Assembly: GCA_021813065.1 (NCBI GenBank)
Contig: JAKALZ010000131.1
Span: forward strand, 1 to 5,941
Length of the DNA stretch: 5,941 nt
Reading direction: 5' to 3'
Source: a bacterium
GTDB lineage: Bacteria > Spirochaetota > Spirochaetia > Treponematales > Rectinemataceae
The position numbers and the translations under genes were made by a program. The notes under the pieces are model-generated. The model searched no databases, had not been told where the DNA came from, and was given only the letters and a program-made list of their open reading frames with translations. Position 1 is the first letter of the stretch. Each line of letters opens with the position of its first letter. Below, in pieces: positions 1-5,472 of the stretch.

Positions 1-21
1 CCCCTTCCCTACCCCTACCCC
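1..21 (-). other. Putative G-quadruplex motif on the coding strand of the tamB-like gene
   Basis: On the minus strand four G-runs of 4, 4, 3 and 4 bases are separated by two-base loops TA, TA and AA. This satisfies the usual G3+ with 1-7 base loop rule and resembles telomeric repeats, but it lies in frame within coding sequence. It sits at the window edge and may continue beyond it. Confidence 0.6.
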
Positions 22-1503
22 AAAACCTTTCATCCGCACACTCCCCTCAACCCGCGCACCAAGGCGCACACTCCCCTCAAGCTTCTCCCCTACCACCACC
101 CCAAGCGTGTTCGACAAATAGGTAAGCCCCACCGTATAACCCTTTCCAGAGATGCTAAAATCGCCATAGCTGCCCTTCGTAATGCTGAGCTTGTAAGATC
201 CTTGCGAGCCGCGCACTCCTCCCGCCGCCTCAAGTCCATTTCCGCGAGCGACAAAACTCCCCTTGAGGCCGAGGCCCGAGTAGCCTATTTCTCCGCTGTA
301 TCCAAACTCATATCCGCTCAGAAACGCTCCAAGGCTGCCGATGTACTTGCTCCCATCGCCTGTTCCTTTGAGGCTCACAGACGCGTTGCCTGCGTTTAGC
401 CCTTCCAACTTCAATTTACTGTCCGCGGCCGCGCGCACGTCCACCGCATAGCTCCCTACACTCCCCCCCACACCATCCGCGCGCACCACACCACTCACCG
501 CTACCCCTCTCAACACCTCCCCAAGCTCACCCCCTACCGTCACATCTTCCCCTCCACGGTACCCCGTCAGCGTCCCCTCCACATGCCACGCCCCTTTCTC
601 GTACCACCCCGCCGCCCTCAGCCCTTTCCCTTCACGCGTCAGCTCTACCCGATTCCCATTCTTTTGAATCGAAAAACGCTGCGGCAGGAGAAGCCATCCA
701 GCGCCGCGGGCCGATGCGCTTACCGTAAAGTTCAGCGATGTAAAGTCCGAAGAGCCTGAGCCCTGAAGGCCAAACTTCGCGCTAAGGTCCGTCGGCAATC
801 CAAAGGCTCCACCCGATTCGAGGGAAATCGACGGGACTCGTAGCTCAGGAGCGCCGGACAGCGTCGAGAGCTGGAGCGTTTCGATAGAAATCGTCGCCGT
901 TGGGATAAGGTCTCGTGTCTGTCCGTTTGCCGTGCCAGCACTATCCATCAGACTGAGATTGATCGGCGCAATAGAGAGCTGGAAGTGCGGTGTCGAGCCT
1001 CCCGGTTTCGAGAGCGTTTCGACTATCTTATTGATCGTGGCTTCATCGCGGGGAAGCGTAAGCGCGAGATCACATTTTCGCGCCGCGACATCGCGCAGCG
1101 CTTCCGCGCTCTGTCCCGAAAGGAGGGCCCAGTAGCTCAATCTGACAGTGAGCTTTTCGATTTTCGCGAGCGGTGCGCCTCTCGACTCGGCGTCCGAGCT
1201 CGGGCCGACTTTCGCTTGATCTTGCGCCGCGCGTCCGGATTCCGGGGCAACCTCCAACGCGGCAATCGGTCGATAGAGGCGGACATTGTGCGCTGAAAGT
1301 GAGTCAATTGAGTCAAAACTGAGGTAGTCGTATTTGAGGTCGAGGCCTGTGGTGTTAAAAACGATGGTTTGTGCGGCATCGAGCGCCCTAGTCGCTGCCG
1401 ACTGAACTTCACGTCGCACGAGGTCGAAAATCGCGGAGGTAACCCAAATTGTCAGCAATAGAGAAAAAAAAGCAATGACAATCCCTGGCCTTTTCGTCCT
1501 CAT
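1..1503 (-). CDS. TamB/AsmA-like translocation and assembly protein, N-terminal part (cut by left window edge)
   Basis: A single open frame of 501 codons without a stop runs leftward from the ATG at 1503 off the window edge, so the C-terminus, including any TamB (DUF490) domain, is not seen. The only sensible start is 1503: an in-frame TAG lies upstream in the spacer with no ATG/GTG/TTG between, and AGGA sits 10 bases before the ATG. The protein opens with basic residues (MRTKR) and a hydrophobic segment at about residues 7-26, a signal anchor. Residues 52-77 (TGLDLKYDYLSFDSIDSL, then a NVRLY ending) resemble the start of AsmA/TamB repeat domains. About 84-112 is a hydrophilic linker. The remainder alternates hydrophobic and polar residues and is rich in Gly, Ser and Val, as in long beta-sheet lipid-transfer or autotransporter-assembly proteins. 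TamB-family proteins span the periplasm and help deliver outer-membrane proteins or phospholipids. The family call is inferred from architecture and the tmk neighbour; another AsmA-like protein is possible. Codon usage changes abruptly inside the gene (see findings). Confidence 0.72.
   Translation of the reverse strand, partial: MRTKRPGIVIAFFSLLLTIWVTSAIFDLVRREVQSAATRALDAAQTIVFNTTGLDLKYDYLSFDSIDSLSAHNVRLYRPIAALEVAPESGRAAQDQAKVGPSSDAESRGAPLAKIEKLTVRLSYWALLSGQSAEALRDVAARKCDLALTLPRDEATINKIVETLSKPGGSTPHFQLSIAPINLSLMDSAGTANGQTRDLIPTATISIETLQLSTLSGAPELRVPSISLESGGAFGLPTDLSAKFGLQGSGSSDFTSLNFTVSASARGAGWLLLPQRFSIQKNGNRVELTREGKGLRAAGWYEKGAWHVEGTLTGYRGGEDVTVGGELGEVLRGVAVSGVVRADGVGGSVGSYAVDVRAAADSKLKLEGLNAGNASVSLKGTGDGSKYIGSLGAFLSGYEFGYSGEIGYSGLGLKGSFVARGNGLEAAGGVRGSQGSYKLSITKGSYGDFSISGKGYTVGLTYLSNTLGVVVGEKLEGSVRLGARVEGSVRMKGFGVGVGKG
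35..80 (-). repeat. Direct repeat, two 16-base copies 30 bases apart inside the tamB-like gene
   Basis: The 16-base string cgcacactcccctcaa occurs at 35-50 and again at 65-80. The 30-base period equals ten codons, so the copies encode a ten-residue repeat (LEGSVRLGAR followed by VEGSVRMKGF). This fits the regular strand-turn periodicity of a beta-rich TamB-like domain and could be a recent duplication. Confidence 0.7.
607..630 (-). other. Second putative G-quadruplex motif in the tamB-like gene
   Basis: On the minus (coding) strand, G-runs of 3, 3, 3 and 4 are separated by AAA, CTGA and CGGC. This satisfies the standard quadruplex pattern. It lies at the upstream edge of the first GGG/GTG-rich codon block of the gene. 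Confidence 0.5.
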
Positions 1504-1556
1504 CCGATATGAATCCTGAATGACAAAGATTTGAGTCGCCTATATACTAGCATATC
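1504..1556. promoter_or_regulatory. Divergent intergenic spacer between the tamB-like gene and tmk
   Basis: This 53-base AT-rich stretch is the only clearly noncoding DNA in the window and must carry the 5' signals for both divergent genes. The rightward promoter is well formed (see the separate entry). For the leftward gene I see a modest ribosome binding site (AGGA, 1514-1517) but no convincing -35/-10 pair. Weak -10 candidates on the minus strand (TATATA at 1541-1546, TATGCT at 1549-1554) would put a -35 inside the tmk coding start without a good match. A short inverted repeat, GATATG at 1506-1511 and CATATC at 1551-1556, flanks the spacer. Confidence 0.6.
1520..1548 (+). promoter_or_regulatory. 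Sigma70-type promoter of tmk
   Basis: ATGACA (1520-1525, 5 of 6 matches to TTGACA) and TATACT (1543-1548, 5 of 6 matches to TATAAT) are separated by exactly 17 bases. Transcription would be expected to begin around 1554-1556, directly at the tmk ATG (1557). The promoter overlaps the 5' untranslated region of the divergent tamB-like gene. The match is by eye and no transcript data are available. Confidence 0.6.
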
Positions 1557-2204
1557 ATGCCTTCTTATAACACAGATGAGCTTAAAAAACGTTTCATCGT
1601 CATTGAAGGAATCGATGGCGCGGGGACTACGACTCAGATGAAATTTCTTGCCGAGTATCTTCGCGCGCGAGGATATCGCTGCGCAACCACCTCCGAACCC
1701 ACCGAGGGATCGATCGGCATACTTATACGGTCGATTCTCTCAGGTGAGCGACGCGTCGCCCCGAGTACGGTCGCCTACCTCTTCGCTTCCGATCGAAACG
1801 AGCATCTGTTCGGCAGCGATGGCATTGTGGAGCAGGTCGAGTCAGGCTCTATTGTCATTTCGGATCGCTACGCGCTCTCAAGTCTCGCCTATCAAGGTTT
1901 AACGTGCGGAGAAGAACTTCCCCTTCGACTGAACGGCACGTTCCCCGCACCAGGATTGACGCTGCTCTTCGACATTGCCCCGGAGGTCGCCATCGAGCGC
2001 ATCAATAGCCGCCCTAAGAAAGAAATTTACGAGACTCTTGAATTTCAGAAGCGCGTGTGCGAAATGTACCGAAAAATGGCAAATAGGCTTCAATCTCAGG
2101 GCTGGAACATCGAGCGCATCGAAGCGAACGCAGATATCGAAACCGTACACCACGAGATTCTCTCGAAGGTAGTGAGTTTCCTTGGAGCTAGCGCTACTCG
2201 ATGA
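1557..2204 (+). CDS. tmk: Thymidylate kinase (dTMP kinase)
   Basis: A cytosolic kinase that phosphorylates dTMP to dTDP with ATP, the last step specific to dTTP supply. The 215 residues fit the family (about 200-215). Visible motifs are the P-loop region EGIDGAGTTTQ (17-27), TSEPTEGSIGILIR (45-58; the family's EPGGT..GE..R segment), YLFASDRNEH (74-83), the SDRY/SSLAYQG dTMP-binding motif (102-114), LTLLFDIAPEVAIERI (134-149) and a LID region around 152-159 followed by LEFQKRV. The start is fixed: an in-frame TAG lies at 1548-1550, and no other start codon occurs before the P-loop, which leaves about 11 extra residues before the usual N-terminus. No Shine-Dalgarno sequence is seen, consistent with a leaderless transcript. 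Oddities: the invariant Walker A lysine is Thr24, and the LID reads EIYE where DRFE is usual. The 3' end overlaps convergent queA by 11 bases. The family assignment is firm; the catalytic details are not. Confidence 0.93.
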   Translation: MPSYNTDELKKRFIVIEGIDGAGTTTQMKFLAEYLRARGYRCATTSEPTEGSIGILIRSILSGERRVAPSTVAYLFASDRNEHLFGSDGIVEQVESGSIVISDRYALSSLAYQGLTCGEELPLRLNGTFPAPGLTLLFDIAPEVAIERINSRPKKEIYETLEFQKRVCEMYRKMANRLQSQGWNIERIEANADIETVHHEILSKVVSFLGASATR

Positions 2205-3303
2205 GCATCGCGTCTCCGTAGCTGAAAAATCGGTAGTTTTTCTCGATCGCGGAGCGGTAGGCTCCTAGTATCCTCTCTCTTCCCGCGAAAGCGGATACGA
2301 GCATGAGCAGAGTTGATTTCGGCGTGTGAAAATTCGTAAAGAGACTGTCCACCACATGAAATTCAAAACCGGGATATATGAATATTCGCGTCGAGAAGCT
2401 GCCTGAGCGGAGCGATCCCTCAAACCACGCCGACTCAAGCGAGCGAAGCGAAGTCGTGCCCACCGCGTATATTTTTTTGCCCGAGGCTTTTGCGTTGTTG
2501 ATCTTCGCGGCGACCTCTGGAGCGATTTCAAACCACTCCTCGTGCATACGGTGATCCTCGATGTCTTCGGTTCGCACAGGGAGGAAGGTGCCTAGCCCCA
2601 CGTGGAGCGTGACATACTCAATGTCGATACCTTTGGCTTGGAGACTCTCAAATATCTCAGGCGTAAAGTGGAGCCCTGCGGTAGGGCTCGCCGCGGAACC
2701 TGTGCGCGCCGCGTACACCGTCTGATAGCGACGCTCATCCTCGCGTGTGTCCTCGCGCTTTATGTATGGAGGGAGCGGGACATGCCCGAAACTGTTGAAA
2801 TATTCGTCTCCTATCGGTCGCTCGAACTCAACGATCTTCTCGTCGCGAATCTCTTCGACGATAGTACCCCTCAGCTCGCCGGGGAACATGTAGCTTTTGC
2901 GTGGTTTTTGCCTTCCAGATTTGCCGCAGACCGCTCGCCAGAGTCTCGACATGGGCGGAATCCGCTCACCCGGCGCGACAACCCCCGCGCTCATTGCGGG
3001 CGCGAGCGCGAGCGCCTCGATAGAGGAAAGCGATTGAAGAGCAATGGGAGCCAGAAATATAAACTCGACGCGGGCCCCCGTCCGCTCGCTCACGCCGTAC
3101 ACGCGCGCCTTACGAACGCGCGAATCGTTGAAGACCATGATCGATCCCGGCTCGATGAATGACGCGATATCGGAAACCATCGAATCAGAAAGAGTGCCTG
3201 TAGCTCGGTCGAGTACCATCAGTCGCGATTCGCCTCGGCGTTCGGGAGGAAATTGCGCGATCAGGTGTTCAGGAAGATCAAAATTGAAGTCGTCCGTTTT
3301 CAT
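2194..3303 (-). CDS. queA: S-adenosylmethionine:tRNA ribosyltransferase-isomerase
   Basis: QueA transfers and isomerises the ribosyl part of S-adenosylmethionine onto preQ1 at tRNA position 34, giving epoxyqueuosine in queuosine synthesis; it is cytosolic. The 369 residues are slightly above the usual 340-360. The N-terminus [17 protein letters not shown] is the canonical family start, which fixes the ATG at 3303. Other signatures are [14 protein letters not shown] (57-70), [12 protein letters not shown] (174-185), RYQTVYA followed by SPTAGLHFT (192-214), TLHVGLGTF (232-240), the DHRMHEEW segment (250-257), [11 protein letters not shown] (280-290) and [16 protein letters not shown] (324-339). 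Residues about 86-121, just before the conserved Trp (W122), are an Ala/Ser/Leu-rich stretch that looks like an insertion. It is the last gene of the yebC-ruv operon; its start lies inside the 3' end of ruvB (26-base overlap), with only a weak GGAA 7 bases upstream, suggesting translational coupling. tgt, a common neighbour elsewhere, is absent here. Confidence 0.95.
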   Translation of the reverse strand: MKTDDFNFDLPEHLIAQFPPERRGESRLMVLDRATGTLSDSMVSDIASFIEPGSIMVFNDSRVRKARVYGVSERTGARVEFIFLAPIALQSLSSIEALALAPAMSAGVVAPGERIPPMSRLWRAVCGKSGRQKPRKSYMFPGELRGTIVEEIRDEKIVEFERPIGDEYFNSFGHVPLPPYIKREDTREDERRYQTVYAARTGSAASPTAGLHFTPEIFESLQAKGIDIEYVTLHVGLGTFLPVRTEDIEDHRMHEEWFEIAPEVAAKINNAKASGKKIYAVGTTSLRSLESAWFEGSLRSGSFSTRIFIYPGFEFHVVDSLFTNFHTPKSTLLMLVSAFAGRERILGAYRSAIEKNYRFFSYGDAMLIE

Positions 3304-4348
3304 TCAGTGGTTCCAATCCAAGGTGCGTATACGCCGCGGGTGTGGCGACTCTTCCGCGCGGAGTACGCGCGAGCATGCCAATCTGGATAAGATAGGGCTC
3401 ATAATAATCTTCTAGGCTCTCCACACTCTCGCTGACGGAGACCGCGAGAGTCTCGGCGCCCACCGGACCGCCTCCGAATCGCGCGATGATCGCCTTGAGG
3501 ATTTCGCGGTCGAGACGCTCAAGGCCCAGATAATCAACCTCCAGGCGTCCGAGCCCCTCGTGCACAATCTCTTTGGTTATCGTCTCCAAACCCTGGACTT
3601 GCGCAAAATCGCGCATCCTCCTCAAGAGGCGGTTCGCGATACGCGGCGTACCCCTGCTTGTGCCCGCGAGGAGCGCGATCGCGTCTTCATCGATCATGAT
3701 ATCAAGAATACCCGAAGAGCGGCGCAGTACATTCGCAAGGTCCTCCGGCGTGTAGTACTCGAGTCGAAGCGAGATGCCGAATCGGCTCGAAAGGGGCGCT
3801 GAGACCATGCCAGCCTTGGTGGTGGCTCCCACAAGCGTGAATGGAGGAATGGGAATGCGCACAGTTCTCGCCGAAGGCCCCTGCCCTATCACCCAGTCGA
3901 GTTCGAAATCCTCCATCGCGATGTAGAGCATCTCCTCGATCGCGGGCTTGAGCCGGTGAATCTCGTCGATAAAGAGCACTCCGCCGGGGCGGAGATTAGT
4001 GAGAATACCAGCCAAATCTTTCGGCTTTTCGATCGCGGGGGCGCTCGTGGGTTTGAAATCGGCGCCCATCTCCGAGGCAACGACGAGGGCGAGGGTCGTC
4101 TTTCCAAGTCCTGGAGGGCCCATCAGAAAGAGGTGATCGAGCGCTTCGCCCCGATCTCTCGCCGCTTTTATGAATATAAGCAGATTTTCCTTAATGCGCG
4201 TTTGCCCCTGAAACTCAGCGAGATATCGTGGGCGAAGGGAGGATTCCTTTTCATCCTCCTCAGGACTGAACATCGGGTTCATTGGGCTTTCGAGCTGGGA
4301 ATCTTCTATGGGCGTGGAAGCGGCATTGAATTTTTGGTTGGGATTCAT
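3278..4348 (-). CDS. ruvB: Holliday junction branch migration ATPase RuvB
   Basis: RuvB is the hexameric AAA+ motor that pumps DNA through RuvA-bound Holliday junctions. Its 356 residues compare with 330-350 in most homologues; the extra length is an acidic, probably disordered N-terminal tail before [12 protein letters not shown] (38-49). Visible motifs are Walker [10 protein letters not shown] (77-85), Walker B VLFIDEIH (124-131, with D128 and E129), sensor 1 in GATTKAG (174-180), the arginine finger R189 in PLSSRFG, and sensor 2 in [13 protein letters not shown] (232-244). The C-terminal winged helix ends with [15 protein letters not shown]. The ATG at 4348 overlaps the ruvA stop as ATGA, and AGGAG sits 7 bases upstream, so this start is well supported despite internal Met codons at 23 and 26. 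All catalytic residues appear intact. The 3' end overlaps the start of queA by 26 bases. Confidence 0.97.
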   Translation of the reverse strand: MNPNQKFNAASTPIEDSQLESPMNPMFSPEEDEKESSLRPRYLAEFQGQTRIKENLLIFIKAARDRGEALDHLFLMGPPGLGKTTLALVVASEMGADFKPTSAPAIEKPKDLAGILTNLRPGGVLFIDEIHRLKPAIEEMLYIAMEDFELDWVIGQGPSARTVRIPIPPFTLVGATTKAGMVSAPLSSRFGISLRLEYYTPEDLANVLRRSSGILDIMIDEDAIALLAGTSRGTPRIANRLLRRMRDFAQVQGLETITKEIVHEGLGRLEVDYLGLERLDREILKAIIARFGGGPVGAETLAVSVSESVESLEDYYEPYLIQIGMLARTPRGRVATPAAYTHLGLEPLNENGRLQF

Positions 4349-4956
4349 GCCCCAGCTCCTGTCGAAAGTTCCATGAGGGCCCTTCTAAAGAGTTCTTTCT
4401 CCGCGTCCGAAGTCTCATCGAGGCCGGAGCCGAACTGCGCGATTGCGCGTTCGACGTCACGCCTGTCAAATCCCATATCGATCAATGCGCGGGCAACATC
4501 GCGGAACTTCCCATGAGGAATGGAGACGCCGGCGGCGGCTGCCTCTCCCTCAAGCGCGATGAGTTTTCCTTTCAGCGCGAGCATCATCTTCTGCGCGGTT
4601 TTAGGACCAATACCCGGAATTTTCTGCAGCGAGACGAGATCGCCATTGTCGAGCATCGTCGCGAGCGTGCGCGGGGCAATGCCTTGAAGAATTTTAAAAG
4701 CCTGCCGCGGCCCTATCCCCTCCACCTTTTGCAAATCGAGGAAGAGCTGCCGCTCAGCGATAGTAAAAAAACCATAGAGCCGCATCCCATCTTCGTAGTG
4801 GTGAAGCCAGGTGAAGAGCTCAATCTCTTCTCCGGAGCGTGAAAAAAAAGATGGATCGCGAACCGGCGTGATGATTTCCCACTCGATAGCGCCGGTTGAA
4901 ATATGAAGAGCATCCTCCGCGTGCCCGCTGAAGACGCCTTTTATGCGGTTAAACAT
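4345..4956 (-). CDS. ruvA: Holliday junction branch migration complex subunit RuvA
   Basis: RuvA binds four-way junctions as a tetramer and loads RuvB. From the ATG at 4956 it is 203 residues, the normal family length. The N-terminal OB-fold (about 1-62) contains [12 protein letters not shown] with the acidic pair E55/D56, which align with the acidic-pin residues of E. coli RuvA that separate strands at the crossover. Two helix-hairpin-helix motifs follow: VEGIGP (78-83) and IPGIGP (113-118, continuing KTAQKM). After an Ala-rich linker, the C-terminal RuvB-binding domain begins around residue 150 ([21 protein letters not shown]). The start is chosen because MFNRIKG matches the usual RuvA N-terminus. 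An in-frame TTG at 4962, with GCAGG 8 bases before it, is an alternative adding two residues. The gene begins inside the end of ruvC (8-base overlap) and ends in an ATGA overlap with ruvB. Confidence 0.96.
   Translation of the reverse strand: MFNRIKGVFSGHAEDALHISTGAIEWEIITPVRDPSFFSRSGEEIELFTWLHHYEDGMRLYGFFTIAERQLFLDLQKVEGIGPRQAFKILQGIAPRTLATMLDNGDLVSLQKIPGIGPKTAQKMMLALKGKLIALEGEAAAAGVSIPHGKFRDVARALIDMGFDRRDVERAIAQFGSGLDETSDAEKELFRRALMELSTGAGA
4356..4360 (-). promoter_or_regulatory. Ribosome binding site of ruvB
   Basis: AGGAG on the minus strand, 7 bases before the ATG at 4348, lies inside the ruvA coding end. It is the best Shine-Dalgarno match in the operon. It decides the long ruvB start over the internal Met codons and points to coupled ruvA-ruvB translation. 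Confidence 0.7.
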
Positions 4957-5464
4957 GAGCAAGAGTATAGCCTGCGGGCCCTAGCGAGTGCAACGTACAG
5001 ATAGCCGCCGCGAGGGCATCCGCCGCATGATCAGGCTTGGGAATCTCGGTCAAGCCGAGAATGATTTTCACCATTTCCTGAACCTGATTCTTATCGGCGC
5101 GCGCGGAACCTGTCACTGATTTCTTGATCGCGTTCGGTGTGTGCTGAAAGAGCTCGATGTGAGTCTCCTCGAACGCAAGCCTAATCACACCCCTCGCCTC
5201 GGCGACAGGAAAGGCAGATGATACGTTCCTAAAGAAATAGAGCTCCTCCATGCCGCCGATGTCTGGAGAGTAGAGGCGCAATAATTTTTGTATTTCATAA
5301 AAAATAAAGGCAAGCCTCTTCCCCATCGGCTCGCCCGCTTCGGTCTGAATACACCCGTGAGCGAGGGGGGTTAGCTTGCCTTCCGCGCTTGCGACGAGCC
5401 CATATCCTACCGATGCGATGCCGGGATCGATACCGATCGCAACGGTAGTATGAATCGTGTGCAT
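4949..5464 (-). CDS. ruvC: Crossover junction endodeoxyribonuclease RuvC
   Basis: RuvC is the dimeric, metal-dependent nuclease that cuts Holliday junctions symmetrically. From the ATG at 5464 it has 171 residues, typical of the family. The catalytic set is complete: D13 in AIGIDPGIASVGYG, E73 in MEELYFFRNV, and H146 and D149 in DHAADALAAA. This is the His/Asp version of the fourth site seen in Thermus-type RuvC. Other family marks are AEARGVI and the TGSARADKNQVQEMV segment. An in-frame GTG at 5476 overlaps the yebC stop as GTGA and would add four residues. I prefer the ATG because RuvC normally has few residues before the first catalytic Asp, but the GTG start is quite possible (the GAAGAG just before it is poorly placed for either start). 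The gene sits directly after yebC, as in many bacteria. Confidence 0.95.
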   Translation of the reverse strand: MHTIHTTVAIGIDPGIASVGYGLVASAEGKLTPLAHGCIQTEAGEPMGKRLAFIFYEIQKLLRLYSPDIGGMEELYFFRNVSSAFPVAEARGVIRLAFEETHIELFQHTPNAIKKSVTGSARADKNQVQEMVKIILGLTEIPKPDHAADALAAAICTLHSLGPAGYTLAHV

Positions 5465-5472
5465 CGCGCGTA

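Noticed and set aside
1..21. Telomere-like CCCCTA repeats at the window edge
   Set aside because: The repeats are in frame within a coding sequence with only a few units, so they do not indicate a replicon end.
932..1412. Several short frames on both strands in the left region
   Set aside because: They conflict with the 501-codon minus-strand frame, which has a signal anchor and coherent protein composition; the short frames are Arg/Ser-rich shadows.
2200..2212. Possible terminator hairpin (CGAT, four-base loop, ATCG) at the tmk/queA junction
   Set aside because: The stem is only four base pairs and there is no T-tract on either strand, so it is too weak to call.
2602..3162. 186-codon plus-strand open frame opposite queA
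   Set aside because: It is antisense to well-conserved QueA sequence, has no recognisable motif, and is Arg-rich as expected for a shadow frame in GC-rich DNA.
3956..4516. 186-codon plus-strand open frame opposite ruvB/ruvA
   Set aside because: It spans the junction of two firmly identified genes on the other strand and shows no family features.
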